Shown: positions 8,851 through 18,302, counted from the first letter of the stretch. The stretch is 64,000 nucleotides of DNA from Tunturibacter psychrotolerans (GCF_040359615.1 NZ_CP132942.1:1426001-1490000), one strand, 5' to 3'. Notes: generated from the letters alone by a model not told the origin. A program made the numbers and translations.

Positions 8851-10105
8851 ACCGATGCTGACTACTCCATCTGAAGTTGCGAGGTTTGATTGGAATGAGC
8901 GCTGGCTATCAATTGTAGGCATCGGAGAAGATGGCTGGGAGGGCCTCAGCCCGGCTGCGAGGGAAGCGGTGGAGTCTGCCGAATTTCTTTATGGTGGAGT
9001 TCGACATCTGGCTCATATATCAACGGGCCGGGCGACAAAGGTCGCCTGGCCGTCTCCTATGTCCGCAGCGGTGCACGAGATTCTGACGCACCATCGTCGG
9101 CGAAATAGAGTCTCCGTTTTAGCTAGCGGTGATCCTATGTTATTTGGGGTTGGTGTGACACTGACCCGCGAATTGGAGCCAACGGAATATTTTGTTATCC
9201 CGCAGGTTTCCGCATTCTCCCTTGCTTGCGCGCGCCTCGGCTGGCCAATTTGGGAAACGGTCTTGATATCGCTCGTAAACCGTCCTATCGAGCAATTGCA
9301 CCGACATCTCCACTCGGGTCAACGGTTGGTGATTTACTCCGAAGACGGCACTACACCCGCAGCTGTCGCGCGCATGCTAACTAGTAGCGGGTATGGGTCA
9401 AGCCAACTAACCGTTTTCGAATATCTGGGTGGTACTGCGGAGAAGCGTCGGGACGACTTGGCAAAGCAGTGGTCTACAGAGCGATGTGGTGCCTTGAACT
9501 TGATCGCTGTCGGTTGCAGTCTAGACTCCGGAACTAGGTCGTTGCCGATTGTTCCGGGGCTTTCCGACGAGTTCTATTTCACAGACGGCCAAATGACAAA
9601 GCGCGAAGTTCGTGCTGTTACGCTTGCCAGTCTTGCCCCAGTACCTGGTCAACTACTGTGGGATATCGGCGCCGGCTCGGGAACGATAGGAATTGAATGG
9701 ATGCGCTCTCACTCTTCCTGTTCCTGTATTGCCTTTGAAAGGAACGGCGATAGAATCGCCCGAATTTTGGCGAATGCGAAACGACTTGGTGTGCCAGGGC
9801 TGGAGGTCATTGCAGGAAGCGTTCCGGAAACTCTCGATGGTTTGATTTCACCAGATGCAATCTTCATCGGTGGAGGTATCAGCAAGGATGGCCTATTTCA
9901 AGCCTGCTGGAATAGACTTACCAAGGGCGGAAGGCTTGTTGCCAATGCGGTGACGATTGAGAGCGAGGCGGCTTTAGCAACGTGGCAGAAAACGTATGGG
10001 GGAGAGCTTGTGCGAATTCTCGTTGCCCACGCTGAGCCGGTTGGCGGTGCGTTAGGTTGGCGGCAGCTAATGCCGATTACCCAATGGGCGGTGGTGAAGT
10101 CATGA
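8840..10105 (+). CDS. cobL: Precorrin-6Y C5,15-methyltransferase, decarboxylating (CobL)
   Basis: The 421-residue protein is the full CbiE-CbiT fusion typical of CobL. The N-terminal tetrapyrrole methylase half (about 20-210) has SIVGIGEDGWEGLSPAARE and VLASGDPMLFGVGVTL. The C-terminal Rossmann SAM-methyltransferase half (about 230-400) has LWDIGAGSGTIGIEW near residue 274. It methylates C-5 and C-15 and decarboxylates the C-12 acetate side chain to give precorrin-8X. The start overlaps the end of cobIJ by 11 nt in another frame, in keeping with the compact operon. Confidence 0.95.
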   Translation: MRLKPMLTTPSEVARFDWNERWLSIVGIGEDGWEGLSPAAREAVESAEFLYGGVRHLAHISTGRATKVAWPSPMSAAVHEILTHHRRRNRVSVLASGDPMLFGVGVTLTRELEPTEYFVIPQVSAFSLACARLGWPIWETVLISLVNRPIEQLHRHLHSGQRLVIYSEDGTTPAAVARMLTSSGYGSSQLTVFEYLGGTAEKRRDDLAKQWSTERCGALNLIAVGCSLDSGTRSLPIVPGLSDEFYFTDGQMTKREVRAVTLASLAPVPGQLLWDIGAGSGTIGIEWMRSHSSCSCIAFERNGDRIARILANAKRLGVPGLEVIAGSVPETLDGLISPDAIFIGGGISKDGLFQACWNRLTKGGRLVANAVTIESEAALATWQKTYGGELVRILVAHAEPVGGALGWRQLMPITQWAVVKS

Positions 10106-10464
10106 TGTCTTGTTCAATTGGGATTGGCTGCTCCTCTCGCGCGGTCGCTTCGGATGTGATTGAGCTTATTCAGCGATGTGTGAGTGAAATAGCTCCCGAT
10201 AGCGTGGTTGCAACGCTGGATCGGTGTTCAAGCATCGCAGAGGCCGTTGCAGCAGTTCTCGGGCTGCGACTTGTGCTGTTTCCGGCAAGCGTTCTTTCGC
10301 ATGTTCGTGGAATCCAAAGTCATTCGCTCCTGGCAGCATCAACAGTGGGGACCGCCAATGTTGCAGAAGCAGCGGCGTTGGCTTCACTCGGGCCTGCGGC
10401 GCGTCTTATTTTGCCTCGCCAAACGGGACGTTTCTGCACTTGTGCAGTAGCGGTGCTGCCATGA
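10102..10464 (+). CDS. cobE: CobE / CbiG C-terminal-domain protein
   Basis: A 120-residue protein of the CbiG-C/CobE family: [19 protein letters not shown] at the N-terminus, the [14 protein letters not shown] segment, and the C-terminal VAEAAAL and TCAVAV motifs. CobE is required for efficient aerobic cobalamin synthesis in known systems, but its exact role is not established. The ATG at 10102 overlaps the cobL TGA (ATGA). The frame extends upstream to 10057 within cobL, but the overlap start matches the rest of the operon and the family N-terminus. Confidence 0.85.
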   Translation: MMSCSIGIGCSSRAVASDVIELIQRCVSEIAPDSVVATLDRCSSIAEAVAAVLGLRLVLFPASVLSHVRGIQSHSLLAASTVGTANVAEAAALASLGPAARLILPRQTGRFCTCAVAVLP

Positions 10465-11255
10465 CAGTTCATTTTATCGGTGCTGGGCCCGGAGCTGCCG
10501 ACCTTCTTACGCTGCGGGGAAGGGATCTGATTAGCCGTTCCCCTGTATGTTTGTATGCCGGTTCTTTGGTACCGAAAGAGGTGATCGCACATGCCCCACC
10601 TGGCGCTCGCATTGTCGACTCAGCAGAGATGAATCTTGATGAGATCATCGCAGAGATCTCTGCGGCCCACGAGAATGGATTTGACGTCGCCCGAATTCAT
10701 TCAGGGGATCTGTCGATCTGGAGCACAATGGCGGAACAGATTCGCCGCCTTGCGCCGCTTGGTATTCCGTACGACGTAACTCCTGGCGTTCCGTCATTTG
10801 CGGGTGCTGCCGCTGCTCTCTGTCAGGAGTTAACTCTTCCAGATGTTGCGCAAACTTTGATTTTGACTCGAACATCAACGCGGTCTACGGCAATGCCGAT
10901 TGGAGAAGATCTTGCGACGCTGGGGCAATCGGGTGCAACAATGGCGATTCATTTATCCATTGTGAACCTCGACATGGTGACGTCGCAGTTATTGCCACTC
11001 TACGGGCCAGGATGTCCAGTAGTTGTAGTGTTTAGAGCAAGTTGGCCGGACGAGATGATTCTGCGAGGGACTCTATCAACCATTCGAGAGATTGTTGCGA
11101 GATCCGGAGTAGACCGAAATGCACTTATCTTGGTTGGAAGATCTCTCAGCGGTCCCGCTTTTGGCGAGAGTTATCTGTACTCCGCTTCCAGAGAGCGTGA
11201 CTCAAGCGTGCCCGTCGCCATTGAGCTTGACCCGCAATCGGTGACTGAAGAGTAG
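10461..11255 (+). CDS. cobM: Precorrin-4 C11-methyltransferase (CobM)
   Basis: CobM methylates C-11 of precorrin-4 to give precorrin-5. The 264-residue protein shows [45 protein letters not shown] and [15 protein letters not shown], all diagnostic of CobM/CbiF. The ATG at 10461 overlaps the cobE stop by four bases. The open frame extends upstream to 10224 inside cobE, but that is a shadow because the true N-terminus starts at MTVHFIG. Confidence 0.96.
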   Translation: MTVHFIGAGPGAADLLTLRGRDLISRSPVCLYAGSLVPKEVIAHAPPGARIVDSAEMNLDEIIAEISAAHENGFDVARIHSGDLSIWSTMAEQIRRLAPLGIPYDVTPGVPSFAGAAAALCQELTLPDVAQTLILTRTSTRSTAMPIGEDLATLGQSGATMAIHLSIVNLDMVTSQLLPLYGPGCPVVVVFRASWPDEMILRGTLSTIREIVARSGVDRNALILVGRSLSGPAFGESYLYSASRERDSSVPVAIELDPQSVTEE

Positions 11256-11279
11256 TGTTCAGGGAGGTTGAATACCGAA

Positions 11280-12122
11280 TTGAGCGAGCTAAATCCCATA
11301 TCAGATGGCATCGAAGATCGGCTCGGTCGATCTCCAGATGCAATTCCGCGGATACTGATCCTTGGTGGAACAGGAGAGGCAGCTGAGCTCGCCGCGCAAC
11401 TCGCAAGCAGAAATGATCTTGAGTTCATTTCATCGTTCGCTGGAAGGGTAAGTTGCCCTAAATATCCCATAGGAGTCGTCAGGGTGGGAGGATTCGGCGG
11501 GATTGAAGGACTGATCTCTTATCTGATAATGGAGAGCATTAGTGTGGTTGTTGATGCTACCCATCCCTTCGCCGTGGGGATCAGTCGAAATACAGAAGCG
11601 GCTTGTGCTCGATTAGGATTACCGCTCGTCGCTTTGGTTCGTCCTACCTGGCAGAAGCAAAAAGACGACCTGTGGCATGAAGTGATAACTTACGTGGACG
11701 CGGCCGAATTTGTTAATAAAAAGAGAGGACGGGTTTTTCTTTCGATCGGCAGGCAAGAGGTAGGTTCGTTTGCTGCTTGCAATGACGCATGGTTTCTGAT
11801 CCGTGCCATTGAGGCGCCGACGGGGCAGTTACCTCAGCATCACGAGATTCTCCTACAGCGCGGCCCATTCGATCTCAAAGGAGAGTTGCAATTGTTGCGG
11901 GATTACTCTATTGATCACATCGTTTCCAAAAATAGCGGGGGCTCAGGAACCTACACCAAAATTGAAGCCGCTAGACTTCTTCAAATTCCGGTGGTAATGG
12001 TGGAGCGTCCCACAAAACATACAGTTCCAACGGTTGACACCGTAGGCGAAGTCGTCACTGAGCTTGCGGAGCTCTTGACGCGACCCGTACAGGATGAGAA
12101 ACAGTGGAAGGATGTTAAATGA
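11280..12122 (+). CDS. cobK: Precorrin-6A reductase (CobK)
   Basis: CobK reduces precorrin-6A to dihydro-precorrin-6 with NADPH. Family features in the 280 residues are RILILGGTGEAAELAAQLA near the N-terminus, VVVDATHPFA, RVFLSIGRQEV, LQRGPFDL and SKNSGGSGTYTKIEAAR near the C-terminus. There is no ATG at the beginning. TTG codons occur at 11268 (directly touching AGGGAGG, 11261-11267) and at 11280 (12 nt after it). The second is chosen because the first leaves no spacer; the choice changes only four residues. The gap to cobM (24 nt) is the only spacing in the operon. Confidence 0.9.
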   Translation: MSELNPISDGIEDRLGRSPDAIPRILILGGTGEAAELAAQLASRNDLEFISSFAGRVSCPKYPIGVVRVGGFGGIEGLISYLIMESISVVVDATHPFAVGISRNTEAACARLGLPLVALVRPTWQKQKDDLWHEVITYVDAAEFVNKKRGRVFLSIGRQEVGSFAACNDAWFLIRAIEAPTGQLPQHHEILLQRGPFDLKGELQLLRDYSIDHIVSKNSGGSGTYTKIEAARLLQIPVVMVERPTKHTVPTVDTVGEVVTELAELLTRPVQDEKQWKDVK

Positions 12123-12889
12123 GGAAGCTGTACATCATTGGAATCGGATCAGGAAATCCGGAACACATTACTGTGCAGGCCATCAAGGCGTTGAATGACG
12201 TAGATGTTTTTTTTGTTTTGAACAAAGGAAGCTCGAAAAGTGATCTTATACGTCTCCGTAAAGAGATCTGCGAGCGATATATAGACGATCCATCCTACCG
12301 AACCATCGAGGTCGTCGATCCTCAGCGGGACCCTTCGATAGCTTCCTACAGTCTGAGGGTTCAGGCGTGGCACCAAGAGCGCGCAGTAATCTACGAAGAC
12401 TTGATTGGAAGAGAGCTAAAAGATGATGAGTGTGGAGCGTTTCTCGTGTGGGGTGATCCGTCACTTTATGACAGCACTCTTAGAGTTATAGATCACATTA
12501 TCGCTCGTGGAATAGTCCACTTCGATCATGAAGTTATTCCTGGAATTACCAGCATTCAGGCCTTGGCGGCTCGCCACAAGATAACTCTGAACGGCATAGG
12601 CGAGTCGATTTGTATTACGACGGGTCGTCAGTTGACACCTGGACTAGTCGCGAGTTCCGAGAACGTGGTTGTGATGTTGGATGGAAAGTGTTCTTTCAGG
12701 GAAGTTCTGGATCAGGATGTCGAGATCTATTGGGGAGCATACGTCGGTAGTGATAAAGAGATTCTCTTGTCTGGAAGACTTACCGAAAAACTGGAAACCA
12801 TCGAAGTGGCCCGCAGCGCGGCACGGGAAAAAAATGGATGGGTGATGGATACCTACCTACTTCGGAACCCTTCCGCGCGACGGTCTTGA
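12119..12889 (+). CDS. cobF: Precorrin-6A synthase, deacetylating (CobF)
   Basis: CobF methylates C-1 of precorrin-5 and releases acetate, giving precorrin-6A; it is specific to the aerobic route. The 256-residue protein shows MRKLYIIGIGSGNPEHITVQ, FVLNKGSSKSDLIRLRKEIC, FLVWGDPSLYDSTLRVIDHI and EVIPGITSIQALAARHKI. ATG 12119 overlaps the cobK TGA. It is the last recognised gene of the operon; no cobN/S/T, cobB or cobQ follows, so cobalt insertion and later steps must be encoded elsewhere. Confidence 0.95.
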   Translation: MRKLYIIGIGSGNPEHITVQAIKALNDVDVFFVLNKGSSKSDLIRLRKEICERYIDDPSYRTIEVVDPQRDPSIASYSLRVQAWHQERAVIYEDLIGRELKDDECGAFLVWGDPSLYDSTLRVIDHIIARGIVHFDHEVIPGITSIQALAARHKITLNGIGESICITTGRQLTPGLVASSENVVVMLDGKCSFREVLDQDVEIYWGAYVGSDKEILLSGRLTEKLETIEVARSAAREKNGWVMDTYLLRNPSARRS

Positions 12890-13338
12890 AACGCTAGCTT
12901 TCGTGACGGGGTATCGGACTTTGATTTGGAAACTCTGCCAAGGAACTTCAGAAACAGGCTCTGCGCGCGAACCAATTGTTTAGGCTCACTAGTGTCACTT
13001 TCCGGCCCATTCGCGCCTTACATGAGGCGAATTTTATTCCGGTGTCGAGATTTATATAAGGTCCCGTATTGTCAGCCTGTCGCAAAGATCCATGAGGCCA
13101 CCCCCCCTCGTTGCTCGAAGTCTTGACCATGCAATCTATCGGATATGGTTCCGGCGCTGAGTGGCAATCGGCAAAACAACTCTCGATTGAAGGCCAACCC
13201 GAAAGTTAGTCGGGCGACTGGAACCCTCCTAACCCGCGCGGGGGTGAAACTCTGTGACTGAATGCTCTGACGACGTCTTCTGCGCATTTGAAGATTGCTC
13301 CATCCCCTTCAACGACGCGGGAACTACAAGATTTTGAT
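12890..13338. other. Intergenic region between cob and sdh operons
   Basis: About 450 nt without a supported gene. The part from about 13130 to 13290 is rich in short complementary GC segments (for example CCCGCGCGGGGGTG near 13240) and could be a structured leader, but it matches no RNA family that I recognise. Confidence 0.4.
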
Positions 13339-13366
13339 TTGCAAATGTATTTTTTGTGGCTACTAT
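13339..13366 (+). promoter_or_regulatory. Candidate promoter of the sdh operon
   Basis: TTGCAA (13339-13344), a 16-nt spacer and TACTAT (13361-13366) lie just upstream of the sdh membrane-anchor gene. A GTGGGGGT Shine-Dalgarno-like run (13376-13383) then precedes the ATG at 13389. Confidence 0.4.
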
Positions 13367-13388
13367 ATGACCGACGTGGGGGTAACCC

Positions 13389-14147
13389 ATGGCAAAGTCG
13401 TCCGAAGTGGTCCAGATCGGCGGTTTCGGCAGCACGCTGCGGCGGGATGCGTGGTGGGCTGAAATTGTGCCGGTCGTCGTACTTTTGGGAACATTTGGCA
13501 TCTACGCCACCTTTCGAGCGTTCGAAGGGAAGTTTTATGCCTGGGGACCTTACTTGTCTCCTTTCTATTCTCCGCTGATCGATCCAGAGCACCATTGGTG
13601 GCGTTTTTCTCCAGCGCTCCTGGTACTGGCAGGGCCACTCGGATTTCGGGCAACATGCTACTACTATCGAAAAGCGTATTATCGCGCTTTCTTTTTGGAT
13701 CCGCCCGCATGCGCGGTAGGCGAAGCGGGCAAGCGGCGTTACCGCGGCGAGACATCCTTTCCATTCATTCTTCAAAATCTCCACCGATGGTTTTTTTACG
13801 TGGCAATTGTGTTTCTTGCCTTCCTTTGGCGGGACGCAATTCACAGTTTCTTTTTCAAGGACGGGTTGGGAGTTGGGGTGGGCTCACTTGTTCTGACGGC
13901 AAACATCGTCCTGCTGACTCTTTACACTCTTTCGTGTCATTCCCTGCGTCACCTGGCTGGAGGAAAACTCGATTGCTTCTCCTGCACCTCGTTTGGCCCC
14001 GCGCGTCACACGACGTGGCGATGTTTGAGCCGATTGAATGGACGACACATGCTCTATGCATGGATGAGCCTCATTTCAGTGGGCGCGGCTGATCTTTACG
14101 TACGCATGGTCTCATCAGGTCTCCTGAAGGATATTCGGCTCCTGTGA
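13389..14147 (+). CDS. sdhC: Succinate dehydrogenase membrane-anchor subunit, single large type
   Basis: A 252-residue integral membrane protein with about five hydrophobic segments (for example EIVPVVVLLGTFGIYATF, LLVLAGPLGF, WFFYVAIVFLAFLW and LVLTANIVLLTLYTL). Conserved-looking histidines occur in PEHHWWRF, NLHRWFFY, SCHSLRHL and GRHMLYAW and could ligate haem. It is immediately followed by flavoprotein and iron-sulfur genes with overlapping codons. This matches the single-anchor succinate dehydrogenase type known from actinobacteria (Sdh1-like) rather than the paired small SdhC/SdhD anchors of E. coli. Identity rests on context plus overall topology; quinone-site residues could not be assigned. 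Confidence 0.8.
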   Translation: MAKSSEVVQIGGFGSTLRRDAWWAEIVPVVVLLGTFGIYATFRAFEGKFYAWGPYLSPFYSPLIDPEHHWWRFSPALLVLAGPLGFRATCYYYRKAYYRAFFLDPPACAVGEAGKRRYRGETSFPFILQNLHRWFFYVAIVFLAFLWRDAIHSFFFKDGLGVGVGSLVLTANIVLLTLYTLSCHSLRHLAGGKLDCFSCTSFGPARHTTWRCLSRLNGRHMLYAWMSLISVGAADLYVRMVSSGLLKDIRLL

Positions 14148-15871
14148 CCCTAGCGCATGAAACTCACGAACACGACGTACTCATCATTGGCGCGGGTGGC
14201 GCGGGCCTACGGGCAGCAATCGAGGCCCTGGCCCAGGGTGTGCGCGTTGGCGTTGTGTGCAAGTCGCTGCTCGGCAAAGCGCATACGGTTATGGCCGAAG
14301 GCGGTATCGCCGCTGCCATGGCGAACGTGGATGCATCGGACGACTGGCGAGCGCATTTTCGCGACACAATGCGCGGCGGTAAATTCCTAAACAACTGGCG
14401 CATGGCTCAGCTCCACGCACAGGAGGCTCCGGAACGAGTGCGGGAACTGGAACAGTGGGGCGCACTCTTTGATCGCACCGAGAATGGTGAGATTCTGCAA
14501 CGGGCATTTGGTGGCCACTCCTTCAAACGACTGTGCCATGTGGGTGACCGCACCGGACTGGAGATGATCCGCACCTTACAGGATCGCGGCGTGAACCTAG
14601 GCATCGATGTGTACATGGAGTGTGCGATCACGCGACTAATGAAAGACGGTGACCGGATTGCCGGAGCTTTCGGTTACTGGCGCGAGCAAGGGCGTTTCGT
14701 CGTTTTCAAGGCCAAGTCAGTCGTCATTTGCACGGGGGGAATTGGCAAGGCCTGGAAGATCACATCGAATTCCTGGGAATATACCGGTGACGGTTTAGCG
14801 CTCGCCTATGACGCGGGCGCTGATCTGATGGACATGGAGTTCGTCCAGTTTCACCCGACCGGAATGGTCTGGCCGCCAGGGGTGCAAGGAATTCTGGTGA
14901 CTGAAGCTGTGCGCGGCGAGGGTGGAGTTTTGCGCAATAAGAATGGCGAGCGCTTCATGGAACGGTACGACCCCAAGAGGCTCGACCTTTCCACCCGCGA
15001 CGTTGTCGCACGTTCGATCTATACCGAAGTGCGCGAAGGGCGCGGAACAGAGCACGGCGGCGCGTTCCTGGATATTTCACACAAACCGGCTGAGTACATC
15101 AAACGAAAGCTGCCCAGCATGTATCACCAGTTTCTGGAACTGGCGGATGTTGACATTACGAAGGGACCTATGGAGGTTGGTCCGACGTGTCACTACATGA
15201 TGGGAGGTATTCGGGTAGATGCTGAGACGGCGCAGAGTTCAGTTCCAGGACTTTTTGCTTCGGGAGAAGCGGCCGCGGGGCTACACGGTGCGAACCGGCT
15301 AGGCGGTAACTCCCTCTCTGATTTATTGGTGTTTGGCCGACGAGCGGGACTCGCGGCTGCGGAACACGCCAAACGGAGCCCAACGCCCACGATCGATTCT
15401 TTGCAAATCGCGGACGCAGAGAGGGAGATGCTTCTGCCATTCGAGCGCGGAGGTGGCGAGAGCCCCTACGCCATCCATGAGGAACTACAAGACGTTATGC
15501 AGCGTCTCGTTGGCATCTTTCGCACAGAGGAAGACTTGCGTCAGGCTCTATCGGGCATCGAAAAACTGCAGGAGCGCACAGCCCGCGTACATGTCGAAGG
15601 TTCGCGGCTGTTCAACCCGGGCTGGCACCTCGCGCGGGATCTACAAAGCATGTTGACCGTCGCAGAAGCGGTGACACGCAGCGCACTGGCACGCCGTGAG
15701 AGCAGAGGCGCTCACAGTCGCATCGACTACCCCGATCTGGATGATGCTTGGGGGAAGATGCATAATGTCGTAGTGAAGAAGGCGGACACCATGAAACTGT
15801 TCGAATCCCCCGTTATAGAGATGTCAGATGATTTGAAGCAATTGCTCATAGAAGAGAGCGGAACGAAATAG
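14144..15871 (+). CDS. sdhA: Succinate dehydrogenase/fumarate reductase flavoprotein subunit
   Basis: The 575-residue FAD subunit oxidises succinate to fumarate. It shows the Rossmann motif VLIIGAGGAGLRAAIEAL near residue 12, the covalent-FAD histidine region GKAHTVMAEGG, the substrate-site MEFVQFHPTG, VRGEGGVLRNKNGERFME, and STRDVVARSIYTE. The C-terminus has SRLFNPGWHLARDLQSMLTV. The start is a GTG at 14144 overlapping the upstream TGA (GTGA), so translation is coupled to the membrane anchor. The iron-sulfur subunit follows after 15 nt. Confidence 0.95.
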   Translation: MTLAHETHEHDVLIIGAGGAGLRAAIEALAQGVRVGVVCKSLLGKAHTVMAEGGIAAAMANVDASDDWRAHFRDTMRGGKFLNNWRMAQLHAQEAPERVRELEQWGALFDRTENGEILQRAFGGHSFKRLCHVGDRTGLEMIRTLQDRGVNLGIDVYMECAITRLMKDGDRIAGAFGYWREQGRFVVFKAKSVVICTGGIGKAWKITSNSWEYTGDGLALAYDAGADLMDMEFVQFHPTGMVWPPGVQGILVTEAVRGEGGVLRNKNGERFMERYDPKRLDLSTRDVVARSIYTEVREGRGTEHGGAFLDISHKPAEYIKRKLPSMYHQFLELADVDITKGPMEVGPTCHYMMGGIRVDAETAQSSVPGLFASGEAAAGLHGANRLGGNSLSDLLVFGRRAGLAAAEHAKRSPTPTIDSLQIADAEREMLLPFERGGGESPYAIHEELQDVMQRLVGIFRTEEDLRQALSGIEKLQERTARVHVEGSRLFNPGWHLARDLQSMLTVAEAVTRSALARRESRGAHSRIDYPDLDDAWGKMHNVVVKKADTMKLFESPVIEMSDDLKQLLIEESGTK

Positions 15872-15886
15872 AGTGGGGTAATAGCC

Positions 15887-16642
15887 ATGGCTGCAGTTCC
15901 GATGGCGGAAACGACGTTGCTGGTATTCCGGGGCGACCGAGAAAGTGGCAAGGCTGTCGAGTATCGAGTGCCGTTCGCTCCCGGGATGGTCGTGCTCGAC
16001 GCGCTGCACTTGATTCAGGCTCGTCAGGCGCCGGATCTCGCAGTTCGTTGGAATTGCAAGGCAGGGAAATGCGGCTCGTGTTCAGCCGAGGTTAATGGTC
16101 GTCCACGGCTCACATGCAAGACACGTATGGACTCTCTTCCTCGGGACAAGCCCATCACTATCTTTCCAATGAAAGCATTTCCAATCATCAAGGATCTGGT
16201 GACGGATGTTTCGTGGAATTTCAAAGTTAATCGAAAAATTCCGCCTTTCAGGCCAAGGCCCGATGTCGAATGGAAGATGTACCAACGAGACGTGGACCGA
16301 GTACAGGAGTTTCGCAAGTGCATTGAGTGCTTCCTCTGTCAGAATGTCTGCCACGTTTTACGCGAGCACGGCAAGGAGGAAGAGTTTGGTGGACCACGTT
16401 TCTTCGTGCGCGTGGCTTCGCTAGACATGCATCCGCTGGATGACGTTTCGCGGGCATCGGTGCTGAAAGAGGAACTGGGCCTCGGCCTCTGCAACATCAC
16501 CAAGTGCTGCACTGAGGTGTGCCCCGAAAATATCCACATCACCGACAATGCCATCATTCCACTCAAAGAGCGGGTGGTAGATGAATACTATGATCCGCTG
16601 CTCAGACTCGTCCGCAAAATTCGCGGGGCTGGTAGAGCCTAG
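15887..16642 (+). CDS. sdhB: Succinate dehydrogenase/fumarate reductase iron-sulfur subunit
   Basis: The 251-residue protein carries all three clusters of the complex II iron-sulfur subunit: [2Fe-2S] in CKAGKCGSCSAEVNGRPRLTC-type spacing (about residues 52-72), [4Fe-4S] in CIECFLCQNVC (about 145-155), and [3Fe-4S] in CNITKCCTEVCPE (about 203-215). It passes electrons from the FAD subunit to quinone at the membrane anchor. ATG 15887 follows a GTGGGGT run; ATG 15902 (MAETTLLVF) is a possible later start. Confidence 0.95.
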   Translation: MAAVPMAETTLLVFRGDRESGKAVEYRVPFAPGMVVLDALHLIQARQAPDLAVRWNCKAGKCGSCSAEVNGRPRLTCKTRMDSLPRDKPITIFPMKAFPIIKDLVTDVSWNFKVNRKIPPFRPRPDVEWKMYQRDVDRVQEFRKCIECFLCQNVCHVLREHGKEEEFGGPRFFVRVASLDMHPLDDVSRASVLKEELGLGLCNITKCCTEVCPENIHITDNAIIPLKERVVDEYYDPLLRLVRKIRGAGRA

Positions 16643-16658
16643 TTGTAAAGGAGCTGAC

Positions 16659-17174
16659 ATGACATACGAACTTAAACGCATCTCCATCCAAGGTGTCACC
16701 GAGGCGATTGCAAAGGCGGAACTCTACCGCAGCCTCAGTGAACCGGAAGAGGCAGAGTCGATCTGTCGCGATATCCTGGCGATCGAGCCACAGCATCAAC
16801 TCGCCTTGCGGTTGCTCGGACTCGCGCTGACGGATCAGTTCACGGGCGTTTCGTCTGATCGCGACCGTGAAGCGCAACAAAGTTTTCAAAAGCTCACTGA
16901 TCGCTACGAACGGTTTTACTACTCAGGGATTGCGTCTGAACGGCGTGCGAAAGCGCAACTCCGCACGGGACAGCCGCCTTATACGGTCCTACCGCTTTTC
17001 GAGCAAGCGATGCGCTCATTTGAAGAGGCGGAAAAAATCCGTCCGGCAGGAAACGACGACGCCATTCTTCGATGGAATCGCTGCGTACGTCTACTGCAAA
17101 CCACCGGTTACGCATGGGAGCAGGAACTCGTTCCGCTCGATAAGCACGACGCACCTCCGACCCAGACCAGTTAA
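16659..17174 (+). CDS. TPR-like protein downstream of sdhB
   Basis: A 171-residue soluble protein with a helical, tetratricopeptide-like pattern: AKAELYRSLSEPEEAESICR, DILAIEPQHQLALRLLGLAL, then LFEQAMRSFEEAEKIRP. The ATG at 16659 has a strong Shine-Dalgarno (AAAGGAG, 16647-16653). The frame extends back into sdhB but the Shine-Dalgarno decides the start. It lies 16 nt after sdhB, so it is probably co-transcribed. A role in complex II assembly would be speculation. Confidence 0.7.
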   Translation: MTYELKRISIQGVTEAIAKAELYRSLSEPEEAESICRDILAIEPQHQLALRLLGLALTDQFTGVSSDRDREAQQSFQKLTDRYERFYYSGIASERRAKAQLRTGQPPYTVLPLFEQAMRSFEEAEKIRPAGNDDAILRWNRCVRLLQTTGYAWEQELVPLDKHDAPPTQTS

Positions 17175-17363
17175 GTCTTCTCCCAGATGGCAGGCGGCAA
17201 ACCTGGACTGCTTCATGGACCCATGCCAAGAATAGCCGGAATGTCGGTTCCACCGAGTACAGACTTTGCTAGCTTCGAGCTCGATTGTTCTCGGCCAAAG
17301 TTAGCTGGCCCGGCATAGAGGTCTACAGGTCTCGTAAGGCCAGGACACTATACTCAACATGTC

Positions 17364-18302
17364 ATGCATTCACTCCTTCGCAGCGTTCTCCTTCTCGTAA
17401 CGGCAGCATCCCATGCCCAACTTCCGCAGCCCCACACCGCCTTGGTTCATACACCCGATGTGGACCTTGCCACCTTTACTTACGGCACACCCTCCACCGC
17501 CACGCCGATCATCGCGGTCAACGGCGGCCCCGGCCTCTCGCACGTGTACATGATCCAGAATGATGTCTGGACACGGCGCATCGCGGAGCACAGGCAGGTG
17601 ATCTTCTACGATCAGCGCGGCACGGGAGCCTCCCGCCACCTGCGCCCAGGCGCCGCACAGACGATGGATGCACAGGTTAACGACTTGGAAGCCGTCCGCG
17701 CCTCGCTGCATGTGGAGAAGGTAGACTTCATTGGCGATTCCTATGGGGGCCTGCTCGCCTCCGCTTACGCGGCCGCACACCCGGAGCACGTCCACACTCT
17801 CATCCTGTCGGACTCCGCCGCACCAGGCTTTTCCAGGCTCCATCCGCGCTTAGAAGAGATTTTCCCCGACGTCATCGCGCAAACAAAAGAACAGATCGAT
17901 AAACTACATGGCCAACCCAACTCCGACGCGAAGACCGCTGACCTCGATCTCCGTGCCCATTTCCGCATGATCTTCTACTCCCAGGAGCTTTGCGACCGAT
18001 ACCTCGCCAATGCTCCCGACCTTGGCTTTGCCTCGGCCACTGGCGAAGCTGTCTCGAAGGCCTTTGCCAACGTCGACCTCACTCCGCATATGGCGCACTT
18101 CCACTTCCCAACGCTTGTGATCCAGGGGCGCTTCGATCTGAACGTGACCCCCGACATCTCTTGGACAGTGGCCCACACGGTCCCTGGAGCGCAACTCGTC
18201 TGGTTCGAAAAAAGCGGTCATCTGCCCTACTACGAAGAACCCGATAAGTACGTCACGGTGGTCAATCAATTCCTCCTCGACCACGAGGCCACTCACGATT
18301 AA
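17364..18302 (+). CDS. Secreted proline-iminopeptidase-like alpha/beta hydrolase
   Basis: A 312-residue hydrolase of the S33 peptidase type. A signal peptide (MHSLLRSVLLLVTAASHAQ) is followed by the oxyanion motif VNGGPGLSH, YDQRGTGAS, and the nucleophile elbow GDSYGG (Ser about 126). The acid is probably the Asp in QGRFDLNV and the base the His in KSGHLPYYEEP. Family members release N-terminal proline or hydrolyse related amides and esters; the signal peptide suggests a periplasmic or external role. An ATG at 17359 is out of frame. It stands alone after the sdh operon. Confidence 0.85.
   Translation: MHSLLRSVLLLVTAASHAQLPQPHTALVHTPDVDLATFTYGTPSTATPIIAVNGGPGLSHVYMIQNDVWTRRIAEHRQVIFYDQRGTGASRHLRPGAAQTMDAQVNDLEAVRASLHVEKVDFIGDSYGGLLASAYAAAHPEHVHTLILSDSAAPGFSRLHPRLEEIFPDVIAQTKEQIDKLHGQPNSDAKTADLDLRAHFRMIFYSQELCDRYLANAPDLGFASATGEAVSKAFANVDLTPHMAHFHFPTLVIQGRFDLNVTPDISWTVAHTVPGAQLVWFEKSGHLPYYEEPDKYVTVVNQFLLDHEATHD

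Noticed and set aside
13130-13290. Possible riboswitch upstream of the sdh operon
   Set aside because: GC-rich complementary segments are present, but no consensus of a known riboswitch could be matched.
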